DNA of 64,000 nucleotides from Cycas panzhihuaensis (Eukaryota; Cycadophyta): the NCBI GenBank assembly GCA_023213395.1, contig CM041465.1:171313741-171377740 (forward strand), read 5' to 3'. Positions 46,488 to 58,042 of this stretch are shown here, piece after piece. The notes under the pieces were generated by a model. That model saw only the letters and a list, made by a program, of their open reading frames with translations, was not told the DNA's origin and did no database searches. The position numbers were made by a program, and so were the translations under genes. Position 1 is the first letter of the stretch; every line of letters starts with the position of its first letter.

Positions 46488-49369
46488 TGGTCACTACAGT
46501 GAGTAGGGGTTAAGGTGGTCAATGGCCAATACCAAAATGTGAATAGGATCCTACAAGTAGAAGAGAACACCACATAAGACGTCTATGCGCTAAAGCGCGA
46601 GTTCGAGACCCATGAATGGTGCCTAACTACCTCGGAGTAGCTTTCACTTTTGGTTTTGAGGGGTGAGATACATGTAAGGGTATCTCAGGTAACCCCAAAG
46701 GATGAGGTCCTCCCACTCCTGGATGGCCGGAAGGGAGGAGGAGGCCTAGTAAAGTAGATGGACCTGATAGGAAAGATGTATGACCTAGGCATGACATATA
46801 AACAAACGGAATGGGAGCACAATATAATGGCAAAAACCTTTCATATGTCTACTAACTCAGGGCGGGCCTAAAGTAGGTAAGAGTGATGGCAAAGATGGGC
46901 CATGTGTGAGGAAGCAGAAGTGATGTTGTGTATATATGCCTTCAGAAAGGAAAGAAAATACAACCAACACTCCCTCTCTCTTATTTCCTTTTATCAACAA
47001 AAGTTTAAGGAAAGAAATGTTTCACACGCAGTCAAACATGCATGCTAAAGTGAATATATAACTAAGGGAATGTTTGTGCTTCAGGTGAGAAAAAGGGGGT
47101 GGTACGATTCCTATAAAATGTTATTTCCTAAGAAAGCATTCATGTAATATATAAATGCAAGATGAATGCACATGAATTATTTATTACCCTTTCTCTTTTG
47201 GTGTAGTTTATCATGCAAGCGTATGTGCTAAACAAAAAACAAGAAAAGGAAGAGCTAAATGAGAAGGTATTGTGTATACCCGGAAGGTCATGTGGTTGGA
47301 AGAGGGCCTTCACCCGGGAGTCACGTTTATCTTCTCGCCGTTGCTCAATATGCAGTTGGTGTTGTGACGAAGGTGAAGTGGGGGCTTCCTTACCTTCTAT
47401 ATGTAACGAGAAATGAAACAGAAAGAGCAAATGACTGTGTGAGAAAGCAGGAAACTAGAGAAGATTGTACTTCCTTCTCCTTACAAATACCGCCATGTAA
47501 CCTACACTCGCAAAGACCTTTGCCCTCCTAAGAGGGTTGCTAAGAAACAGAACAAATATGCATACAATGATATAATGACAAACTACTGAAATATAATATG
47601 TTACGTTAGCCAATTCTCCACAAAAGATAACTCTGCAATATCTCCAAAAGAAAGCACTGATACCTTCCAAGCAAGAAGGAGGTTAGCCTTAGAATGGCCA
47701 ACCCTCCGATCTATGTACCTCCACATTGCCCCAAAGTATAAAGAGCAGTAAATAGGACAGCCTATGGGTGAAATAACGAGAAGAGGATAGGTGTTGTAAA
47801 GTTTGTAGGTAGTTGTCGGTATTGCGAATGTGCTATAGGCAACAAGTTGCAATATAGGTAGTACTAAAGCTAAGGAAGAGTGCTGGATGCTTTGTAGGGC
47901 TAAAAGAAAGGCCCAAAATGAGGCATACAGGCTTGAGTCCAACGTAGCAAGTGTTGTACATACTAAAACTCAGCATAGGCCCAATCCCAAAAGGTCTCCA
48001 GGGCATACCAAGAAATGCATGGGTGAGAGAGAAGAAGGAGGAGTAGGGTTTACCCTTGGAGAGTAATCCTAGTGGGTACGAATCCCACCTTACTCCCTCT
48101 ACTCACATCTTATGGGTTCTCTCCCACAACCTTCTTGGAGATAGCCAAGGGAGGACAAGGGATACTAAGGTTATAAGCAAGAATAAATGGAAGAATTACA
48201 CTTTCATACAGTAGAATACCAAGACATGAAGTGTATGCTAAAAGAACCTGCCTATGTAAGCTAAACTCAAAGAAAAGTATAAGCAATGAAGAAAGGTACC
48301 TGCTGGGCTGCAATAAGAGCAGGTCTGCCCCTATGGATAGTAGAGAATAACAAGTTGGAGGAGCTTACAGGGTATTTTCGAGCTGCAGGAGGAGAGAGCT
48401 CATTGGAGACTAAATGGTGTATGTGGAGAACACTCCTGGGCATAAATTTTTGCTTGGAGATGTTGATGGAGAGGCTTATTGCTACAAAACATTGGTGCAA
48501 CAGGCAGATTCCAAGCTAGTATACTAGAAATACAGGTATGCTAGGTATTCTACAGAGTATCCCTGTGAGAACTAAGAGAAGAGAAGAAGAGAAGTCTTGT
48601 TGGAGAGCCAAGAAGATGGAAAATGAGTATGTTTTTGGGATATATACCTATCCTAACCCTAATCGAGCAATTAAGGTTTGGGTAGGGCTAATTTGGCAAC
48701 TTATCCATGTGGAAGTTTTGCAAAAAAGGTAAGAATTACCATGACGAATTTAAAAAATAGTGAGAAATAGTTGCATCGCAGTAAACTTTGCGGTACCATG
48801 GTAAACTTTGTATTATCACTAAATTTATAGTGGTGCGAAACTAAGGTGCAATAATAGTAAAAATAAGGGGCCTAGGAGCCCAAAATAGGGATATCCTGGG
48901 CCTGGGAGAGGCCGACCATCCTATCCATATGGCTGGGGACAGTCCGAAGGGGTGAGTTGACTAGACCAGGTAGGATATCACAAGGAAAGAGACCTAGGAA
49001 TGCTAGAAATAGGTGAAAGTCCCTACCACTCCTAGGGAAGTTAGGGGTCATGGTAGCTAACTAAGGTGTGAGTGGATCACACTGAATGGTAAGGGCTTAA
49101 GGCGACATGGAGGTAACGTGGAGGGTTGTGAAGTGCCACGGGGGTACATGACTCACTGAGGAGTATGTCCCGTGAAGGGTCGTCATAGGCTAGAGACATA
49201 CGAGGTGCTCAAGCGAGATGTATAACCAATCGTAAAATAAGCTAATCAAACCATGCAACCCAAGTAATGCTCTAATCCACATCTTTGAAGTGGCCAAGAT
49301 AAAAAAGAAAACATACCTATGCTTACCTAAGTCGATCCATCCATACCCATTCCTAGTAGTTGGGAAATA
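46488..49369 (-). repeat. Gyp- 5' LTR (inner edge deleted)
   Basis: This is homologous to 21934-22210 plus 38981-41589 and to the solo LTR. It ends GGGAAATA where the family has GGGAAACA. The target duplication TAATC follows at 49370-49374. Confidence 0.88.
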
Positions 49370-49374
49370 TAATC

Positions 49375-52300
49375 CAAGAAAATAATGTAGGAGACCTAGA
49401 TCAGTCATTTCAAATTTATTCATTAAAGTAATTTTTAAGTGATGAATGTTATTAGTTGATGATCCAGTGATGATGATATCATCAACATACAAGATTAAAA
49501 TGGTAATATTTTTATTTTCACATTTGAAATAGAGATTTGGATCACTAATACATCTAGTATATACAATTTAAATTAGATAATCGTCAACTTTAGTGTACAA
49601 GATTGTGGAGCTTGTTTTAATCCATAAATTAATTTATTTAATTTATAAATTAAATTAGGATTGTTAATAAAATAGGTGGTTGAGACATGTAGATCTCTTC
49701 TTTGAGATCACCATTCAGAAAAGTGCTCTTTACACCCATTTGATAAATTTCCCAACTAAATTTGGCTGCTAGAGCAATAATTATTTTTATGGTATTCATG
49801 TTTGCAATAGGTGCAAAGGTTTCATTATAATCTATGTCATCAATTTAAGAAAGTCCTTTTGTAACTAGGTGAGCATTATACTTTTCAACTACGCTTGTTG
49901 AGTTGTATTTGGTTTTGTAAACCCATTTACAATCAACTACATTTTTTTCCCAGTGGGAGTGGTACAAGATCCCAAGCTGAACTTTTGTTTAAAGCATCAA
50001 ATTCAACTTGCATAGTTTTCTGGCATACATGATTGTTGCTAGCTTGTTTAAAGGTTTTATGATCATTATTGTCTATTATTTTATCCATTAAAGTATAATT
50101 AGCATGTAATTTTTGAGCACATATTTGCCTGGTATCTGAAGGATTACCTACATTAGATCCAGCGTCAGAAAGTGTTTTCTTTGCCCATATGGGCTGTTTA
50201 TTAGTAACAATTTTTGTAGTTACAGGTTGAATTGAGGAGCTAGCTTGAGAAGAAGAATTTATTCTAGTTGGTCTAGATAGAGTCCAATTCTGGACTTGAG
50301 TAGATAAAGATTCTATAATTTCAGGGTTAACTTGTTTGTTGGAAGGGTTAACCAAATAGGTGTTGGTTAACAGATTTTTAACCAGAAGTTCTACATAAGT
50401 AGCAGTTGAAGAAAATCCTTCTTCATCAAATATTACGTCACGCAGAATTAAAATTTGATGTGTGATGGGATCCAAAAGTCTATAAGATTTACTTTCTTCG
50501 TTGTATCCAATGAAGATATATTTCTGACTTTTAGGATCTGGTTTCTTACATTTTTCTTTGGGAACGTGTCCCCATGCAATACTTCTAAAGATTCATAGAA
50601 GATTAACTAAGGGTTTTCTTCCAGACTACTTTTATTCTGGAGTAACATTTTGCAAGCATTTACTATGTAAGCGGTTTAGAAGATAGTTGGAGCAGTTTAT
50701 TGCTTCTGCCCATAACTTTAGATCAAGGTTCTTTACATGTAGCATGCAACGTGTCATCTCAATAAGAGTGCGGTTCTTGCGTTCAACAACACTATTTTGC
50801 TGAGGAGTGTATATAACGAAATGCTAAAATTGAATTCCATGCTTCTTACAAAAGGAAGTGAATTTGCTACTTAAGCATTCTTTGGCATTATTAGATCTAA
50901 AAATTTTAATTTTCGAGTTTGATTATTTTTCAACAAGTGTTTTAAATTCTGTGAAGATATCAAATACTTGACTACGTATTTTAAGTGTGTATACCCAACA
51001 TTTTCTAAAAAAATCATCAATAAATGTGACAAAATAACGAGAGCCAAAATATGAGGTTACATGAAATGGTCCACATATATCATAGTGAACAAGTTCAAAT
51101 AGAATTTTCACTCTGAATTGGGTCTTATGTGGAAAATGGTCTATGTGTTACTTACATGTTATAGAGGCTTCGCAGACACCATAAATAGTATTTAAAGATG
51201 GAAGACCATGAACCATGTCATGTCTTTTTAAATATTGAAGTTTTCCATATCTAGTATGGCCAAATTGTGCATCCTATAGTTTACTGACTGAGTCAGATTT
51301 GGCTATAAAGGTACTAAAGGGTTTTGTTTTATCATTTTGTAAACTCGTTAAACTATAGAGACCTGTACTATGATCAACAGGTCCAGAGGCAATACATTTG
51401 AATTTGTTTAATAGTTCTTTAATAATAAATTTATCTTTCTAGAATTCAATGACAAGATCTTTCTGACAGATTTAGTAAAGAGAGAGTAGGTTTGGTAACA
51501 AACCAAGTACATAGAAGATGTCCTTGATTGAACCATCTTTCAAAGTAACATCACCTGATCCTTTTACTTTAAATTGGGTTCCACTTCTAAAAGAAATCTT
51601 TTCTTCAGAGTTAGTTTCATATTGATAAGTGGATAAGTTTTTCTGGTGTCCTGTCATGTGATGGTATACACTAGAGTCAAGGATCTGTTATGGTGGTTGA
51701 TTAGTTGGAGCAATAAATGCAGAAGTTATTACCGTTAGAGAACGATTATAAGTTTGTTGTCGATTTTGTGTTTGGGATTGTGGTTAGGTTTGCAATCCCT
51801 TAGAAGCTTTTCATGTTTCTGAGGCTATTCTACTTCTACACACGTCAATAGTATGGCCTTTTTTATGACAGTAGGCACAACTAATGCTCTAAGAAGGATT
51901 AATAGTGTTACGATTTGAAAAAGACTGATTGGAAGTATTCTGATATTTAGATGGACTAGAATACTTAATATTGTTTTGAGAGTTAGGAGGTGAACCTCTA
52001 TAAGGTTTTTAGAATTTTGGATTACTGTTGAAGTTATTCTAATGTTTGTTTTTATTTTGAGATTTGGTTTTGGAAAACAAGGCCTGAGAATGATCTTTCA
52101 ATATTCCTATTTGAATTAACATTATTTGATATTCTATCAATTGATTTGTGAATTGATTAAAAGTTATAGGAGGATTGCCAGCTTATTGTTTGGCAGATTT
52201 GAAGAGATTAAAATGTTTTGGTAATTTGTTTATAGCAAGATAAACAAGTGTATCATCATCTTTAGTGTGTGTGACTATTTGTTCAACATCACCTACTTTA

Positions 52301-52737
52301 GTTTTAGTTTTAATACAGTTACCTAGGTCTTTATTAATTAGTTGAATTTTAGATAAAAAATCTTCAACTTTAGAAAAATCATCATAATGAAGGTCATACA
52401 ATTGAAATTCTAGGACAACCAATTGATGTGTGTCGACCTTATCATATTTCTCCTTAAGAGTGTTCTAGACAGTGGCTAGATCGTCTGTTTAAGAGAACTA
52501 CCGACTAATTTCTAGTGAAAGTGAGTTCAAGATGGTGCCTATGGTTGAATCTAAGTTCATCAGATATACCATATAACTTTCTGAAGTTTCATTAGTTGGT
52601 TTTTTGAATTCACATGTTATATATCTCCATATATTTTGCTGTTTAAGCTAATGGGATATGTGATTCCTCTAGTCGACATAGTTTGAGCCAGTTAAAACTA
52701 GAATTGAAACGCAGGTGGTTGTCCTTGGCATTAAAGC
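49375..52737 (-). pseudogene. CopA gag-PR-IN-RT (5' part of polyprotein)
   Basis: The likely gag start is at about 52737 (MALMPRTTTCVS). The gag core ends with a CX2CX4HX4C knuckle (CAYCHKKGHTIDVC, about 51870). Protease: ILDSSVYHHMTG near 51660-51690, with Ser where Gly is usual. GAG-pre-integrase follows near 51300. The integrase core (51111-50780) has HYDICGPF, RSNNAKE with Asn for the second Asp, and VVERKNRT. The RT begins near 50000 (SAWDLVPLPLGKK) and reaches YVDDIIITGSS (49492) and TDLGLLHYFLGL at the Gyp- junction. Many in-frame stops. It continues at 21933 after the insertion. Confidence 0.85.
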
Positions 52738-53510
52738 CATATTGGGAATTGTAAAACTGATTAGAGATCAGAAGTTGTAAATGTAGGTGATAAAATTATC
52801 ACTTAGAAAAGTTACCAAATATCAGAATAACATTTCACGGGCATGTTTAAAAAACTGAATACCTTTCCCCTAAAAAGAATTACATGTTTCCCTTTTCTAA
52901 AAAATTAATAGTCCCCCTTAACAAAGTAACTGTTTAGTTAAAAAAAATACTTTATAACTAGAGTATTTCCATTCTGTTTTTATTGTTTTAAGAGATAGAT
53001 ATGTATAAGATAAAAGATTATTAATTTACTATTGTCAGTTAGCAAACAATAGGTTGTAAAGTTTATTATAGGGCTTCTACAAAATAATAATGCAGAGAAA
53101 GAAAATAAGATATATAGTTTAAAAAGATATATTAAATTTACAAAGGTCTTATTGATTAGTAAGTAAAATAAGATAATTAAAATCTAGTGATGAAAAGGAT
53201 TTAATTTCTAAATATTTTATGAGGTTAAAAAAGTTTTTATTGATTAAAAAAGAAAATTTAATTAGAAAAGATATTAATATATTAAAGAGGTATTGTGTTA
53301 TAAGGGGGAACATTGTAGTGAGGGTGATAAAATAAATATAATAAAGGAGGGTTTAATGTATTAATGAATATATGTATTATTTTATAAGAAGAAGGAGTAA
53401 TTAACTTATATAGTGGTTGGTTTATTTTAATTGCCCTAAGATCAATATAATGTTAAAGAAGTTTTTTGTTGATTTAGCCTAAAGTTAATTAGGTTTAATT
53501 TGAAAAGTAT
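52738..53510 (-). other. CopA leader, gag-proximal part
   Basis: AT-rich untranslated DNA between gag and the CopB insertion. I see no frame or motif. It continues at 61875. Confidence 0.5.
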
Positions 53511-53515
53511 ATATA

Positions 53516-53846
53516 TGATGGAGCCGGAGGAGCAGAGCAGGACATCACGACACTTTCATCTTGAGTACAACGGCGATTTCCGAAAGAGTGGCGGTGTTAA
53601 TAAACACCAGGGAGGTATTCCCAACCCTTATATAGAGAATTCGGGGAGGCGTCGGGCGCCATCACCCTAGCTGCACAACAATTAAGGTTAGTTTGAAAAA
53701 TATAAAAATAAATAAGCGGTGATACGTGCCTCACGTGAGTGGTCGGTCCAATTCTTGAACCATTCAAGGCGCCCTAGGGGCCCTCAAAGGTGGCTTTGAG
53801 GGGCCCTAAGCGCTCTAGTGCATGAACATTGGGATTATTCCCAACA
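53516..53846 (-). repeat. CopB 3' LTR (331 bp)
   Basis: The plus-strand view runs from TGATGGAGCCGG to TTCCCAACA. It is followed by TTCTCCCCC, the complement of the polypurine tract. It contains an inverted repeat near 53778-53808 (arms GGGGCCCTCAAAG and CTTTGAGGGGCCC). Confidence 0.92.
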
Positions 53847-53849
53847 TTC

Positions 53850-55780
53850 TCCCCCATAAGCCCAATGTGTATGACTCCTAAATCATCTCTGAACTTTTCA
53901 AACTTAATTTTTCCCAAGGCCTTTGTAAAAATATCCGCTGTTTGATCTTCGGTGCTACAATAAGTCAACTCTATCTCTTCTGCTTGTACAAGTTCCCGAA
54001 TAAAGTGGTATTGTTTTTCAATGTGCTTTGTTCTTGAGTGGAATCTTGATTTTTGGTCATTTGAATAGCGCTCGATTGTCACACCAAATTTTAGTGGGGC
54101 CTTCATTTAATTTGAAAATCTGTAAGAGTCTTCTTAACCGATTGATTCACATGCTCCTAACATCGCGGCTTTATATTCTTGGTCACGTGGATAAGGAAGC
54201 AGTATTTTGTTTCTTTGTACTCCAAGCTACCGGCGATCCCATACTAAATGCATAACCAAGTAGATTTTCTATCATCAATATCACCAAATCAATCAATCAG
54301 ATAACCGCTAAGCGAAACTCGGATGTAGGTTTGTAGTATAATCCAAAGTCTCAAGTCCCTTTAAGGTATCTCGAGGATTCTTTTAGCAACTTGCCGTTGA
54401 GATGTCTTTGGATCCCGTGATAAATCTAGATACAACACTTACGTAATATGTTATATCAGTCGAGTAGAGGTTAAATAAAGTAGGCTACCAATCTTGTCTA
54501 TAGTGAGTGGGATCAATCGAGGTTGAGTCATCTGTCTTAAAGAGTTTAATTCCAATTTTACCGGTATTGACAATGGTTTACTGCTTGTCATATTAAATCT
54601 TTGTAGAAGGTCTAATATATATTTACGTTGAGATATAAATATTCCTTGTTTATCTTGCCACACTTCCAATCCTAGGAAGTAGTGCATAAGACCTAAGTCT
54701 GTCATTTCAAATTCCTTACACATAGCTTCTTTAAATTGATTTAAAAGTTGGGAGTCATTTCCGGTATAAATTAAGTCGTCTCAACGTAAAGTCCTACGAT
54801 CAATATCGAATTTCCTTTAATTTTGGTGTATAGGTTTGGATCTGCTTGAGATCTTTCAAACCCTTGATCTTTAAGATATGTGTCGATACGGGAATACCAA
54901 GCCCTAGGTGCTTGTTTTAGACCATATAACGCTTTCTTTAACTTATACACTTTGTTTTCTTCCCCCCTGACTTCAAAACCGAGGGGAGAGACATAGATAT
55001 CTTCTTGGATATAACCATTTAAAAAGCACTTTTACGTCCATTTGATAAACAGGCCAACCCATTTGAGCTAAACTTATTATCATGCGAATCGATTCCATTC
55101 TAGCAACTGGGCAACGTTTCAAGATGGTCTATGCCTTCTCTTTGGGCATATCCTTTGGCAACTAAACGAGCTTTATATTTATCAATTGATCCATCAGAGT
55201 GGAACTTAGTCTTATAAACCCATTTGGTTCCAATGGCTTTCTTCCTTGGTGGTAAGTCTACAAGTTCCCAAGTGTCATTTTTAACTATAGATTTATATTC
55301 CTCTTGCATGGCTTTTTGCCAGCACTCATGTTGATTAGCCTCACCAAAGGTTTGAGGCTCATGACTTTCAAGTAACTTACTCATTAGAGCAAAGTTAACT
55401 TTGTGTGAACGTGTAGATCTTCGATTGTTATCTAATATATTTCCTAAGTCATGATTGCATTGAACCCATTTGGGTAGCGGTTGTGATGGTGGTTGAGGTG
55501 ATGTTGTTTCCCTAGTAGTTTCTGGAGAGTTTCGCCACATAGGTGGCACATATTTGGATGTATTTGATGCATTAAACTTAATGGTAATGTCCTTTTGTTG
55601 TTCATGGTTATTTTGATAGTAGGTGTCCTCTTGAAATTTGACATCCCTACTTAGTATAACTTTTCGGGATTTGGGATCATAAACTTTGTAAGATTTTGAT
55701 GATTCACTATATCCAATAAAGATACATTTTACACTATGATCATCTAATTTGGTTCTTCTTTGGTCGAATGTGGGCATAGG
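53850..55780 (-). pseudogene. CopB reverse transcriptase and RNase H
   Basis: The frame 55777-55100 has CIFIGYSESSKSYKVYDP (integrase end), then LVDLPPRKKAIGTKWVYKTK and YKARLVAKGYAQREGIDH, the Copia RT start. Later pieces in other frames give MTDLGLMHYFLGLEVW (54723-54670), LLQRFNMTSSKPLSIPV, and RNase H ending with TADIFTKALGKIKFEKFRDDLG (53920-53960), which runs into the LTR. Multiple frameshifts break the catalytic core. I did not find an intact YVDD segment. Confidence 0.8.
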
Positions 55781-56615
55781 CTAAATGCCCAAATACCTTA
55801 AGGTGACGAATACTAGGTTTATAACTTTGTCCATGCTTCTTCCGTGTCTTCCCCTAATAGCTTTTGTGGAACATCGATTAAGTAAGTAGACGTAGTATGG
55901 ATGCTTGAAAATTCATGGCCTAAGTTTTTATCTTTAAGCATACAACGTGCCATTTCTACGATAGTTCTGTTTTCCTTTCAATACACCATTTTGTTGTGGG
56001 GTGTAGGGGTTGGTATGTTGTCGCTAATCCCATGTTGGATACAAGAATCTTTGAAGATATTGGAGGTAAATTCTCCCCCATTATCTGATCTTAAGGAGAG
56101 GATATGATATCCACTTTGTCGCTCAACAAAGGTTTTGAAGTCAACAAAGTGGTCAAAACATCAGATTTGTATTTGAGAAAGAACACCCAAGTCTTTCTTG
56201 TAAAGTCATCAATAAATGTAAGGAAATATTTGGCACCGCTATGAGGGAGTGGCCATTGGGCCACAAATATCCTGTGTATACGAGTTGAAGAGGGGCGGAT
56301 GTCCGATGGCTAAAGTCCGAAAACTTTCTCTATGATGTTTTCCAAGAAGGCATCCTCACACAACTCTTTGTTAACATCAATAGGGGTAAGCCATTAACCA
56401 TATCTAATCTTTTCATAAGGGCTAAACTTGTATAATTAAGATGACCAAACCGCCGATGCCATGGGCCACTATCCATAGTAGTTGTGGTCCTAGGGGCATA
56501 TGTTTCGAGGGGTGATAGTAAGTTTAAATAGACGATCTTTAGTCATGATACCCCGAGCAACAATAGCTTCATTTTGTCGTTTATCTTTGATGACACATTC
56601 GCTGTCAAAATTACT
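55781..56615 (-). pseudogene. CopB GAG-pre-integrase and integrase
   Basis: Fragments in several frames match Copia integrase: a DDFTRKTWVFFLKYKSD-like block near 56170-56200, a GENLPPISS segment near 56060 at the place of the second catalytic Asp, and HNKMVYERKTELS-like residues near 55960-55990. Zinc-domain remnants lie near 56330-56450. It is too disrupted to judge catalytic residues. Confidence 0.65.
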
Positions 56616-58042
56616 TTATAGTCTTGTCCCATCATCATCCTCTACCGATAGTAAGTTTTTCCTTAAAGCGGGGACGTATAGAACATCATTTAAATATTTA
56701 TATTCACCACTATCAGTCAATAAGGTAATGTTACCTTTTCCAATCGATTCGTGAGAGGTGTTGTCTCCAAACATAATAGACCCTTTCTTATTTGTATCCA
56801 AAGTTTGAAATAATTGTTCTTTATGGGTCATGTGGGTGGAACAACCGGAATCAATGTACCAACTATCGTCCTCTTCTTCCTGGTTTGAAAAACTAGATAG
56901 AAATAACCTATTGTTGATTTTAGATTCTGATGTATTTGACACATGTCCTCTAGATGGTGGTCCATGTTTTGAGAAACACTTATCTTCAATGTGACCATTT
57001 CTATGACAATAAGTGCAATATAGTTGATCTCTTTTTCCATAACTAAGATTTTGATTCCTTGGTGGAGAGCGATCACGGTTGAAAGGTCTCCCCCTTTCCT
57101 CATAGAATGGAGTATGATTATTTCTTGGTTGGTCACGATAGTTTTGAGGTGTGGTAGAAGGTTGTGGGTTCCCATGACAATGTGGACAACAAGAATGATT
57201 TGCAACTTGTCTTCGTTGGTTAGGGTTTCTTTGAGTGTTCGAATGTCTTGGAGAATTTTCATGTTGTGGGGGTCGTCCTTGTCTATTATGAGGAGCTTGG
57301 TATCGTGGAGGATTTTGTTTAGGTTCATTTCTAGGGTTTTCATCTTTTCGCCTTAGAGGAGATTCATTTTGTTTTGAAGTGCCATCTTGAGGATTAGATT
57401 GAGCGTTGGCCTTTGTAGCAAAGGCATGTTCTAAGGTTTCGTTAGCGACTTGTTGCTCTTCTATGGACATGAGCATAGCGAGAAGTTGCTCTATTTTGAG
57501 GGTACTTAGGTCTTTAGATACACTAATACTTGTAGCTACCATCTCAAAGCGTCTCACTGCTCCTACACATCGAAGGATTCATTCAACAACTCTTTGTTCG
57601 GTTAAGGTATCCCCAAGGGACCTCATTTGGTTAACTATGTCTTGAATCTTGGTCATAAATTCAGTTATTGATTCATGAGGCATCATACGTAAATTTTCAA
57701 ACTTACTTCTTAAGTTTTGTAGTTTAGATGACGCAATTTCCTTCATATATATAATTGTAAAGTATCCCAAGCCGCTTTGGACTCAATGGACTCACTAACT
57801 CGTGGGAAAACATGATCTTCTGAAGCGCAAAAATAAGGGCTAAGGCTTCATTATCTTTTTAACATTTTCTTTATATGTAGCTTTTTCAAGACGCTTGGAT
57901 TTGATCCTAAGTCATTGTAACCATTTCTCACTATATCCCACATTTCATTTGCTATGAGGATGGGCCTCATCCTCCTACTTCAGTTAAGAAAATTATTTCC
58001 ATCAAATTTAGGAATAATCATATTCCCAAAACTAGACGTCAT
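56616..58042 (-). pseudogene. CopB gag and protease
   Basis: The likely start is at 58040-58042 (MTSSFGNMIIPKFDG). Stops affect the first 450 bases. From 57557 to 56616 a 313-aa open frame contains the gag C-terminal part (TLKIEQLLAMLMSIEEQQV), a basic Asn/Pro/Arg-rich linker, a CCHC knuckle (CTYCHRNGHIEDKC, about 56970-57010), and the protease with WYIDSGCSTHMTH (DSG active site intact, about 56815-56855) and DVLYVPALRKNLLSV. This is the best preserved coding block of CopB. Confidence 0.85.

Larger units (their letters stand above)
21934..49369 (-). mobile_element. Gyp-: Tat-type Gypsy deletion derivative, minus strand
   Basis: It is bounded by the target duplication TAATC (21929-21933 and 49370-49374), and the host Copia RT frame resumes across it. 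The termini read TA...TA on the plus strand where the family has TG...CA, matching deamination at both ends. The 3' LTR is split by Gyp+. The internal part, 41590-46487, holds an archaeal-type RNase H, the PMD gene and the last 58 residues of integrase. Everything from the inner edge of the 5' LTR through most of integrase is deleted, so it cannot encode its own mobility. Confidence 0.85.

Noticed and set aside
49190-49492. 100-codon frame with a Copia YVDD start
   Set aside because: It is a chimera: RT residues of CopA run across the insertion junction into the Gyp- LTR. Only the RT part is real.
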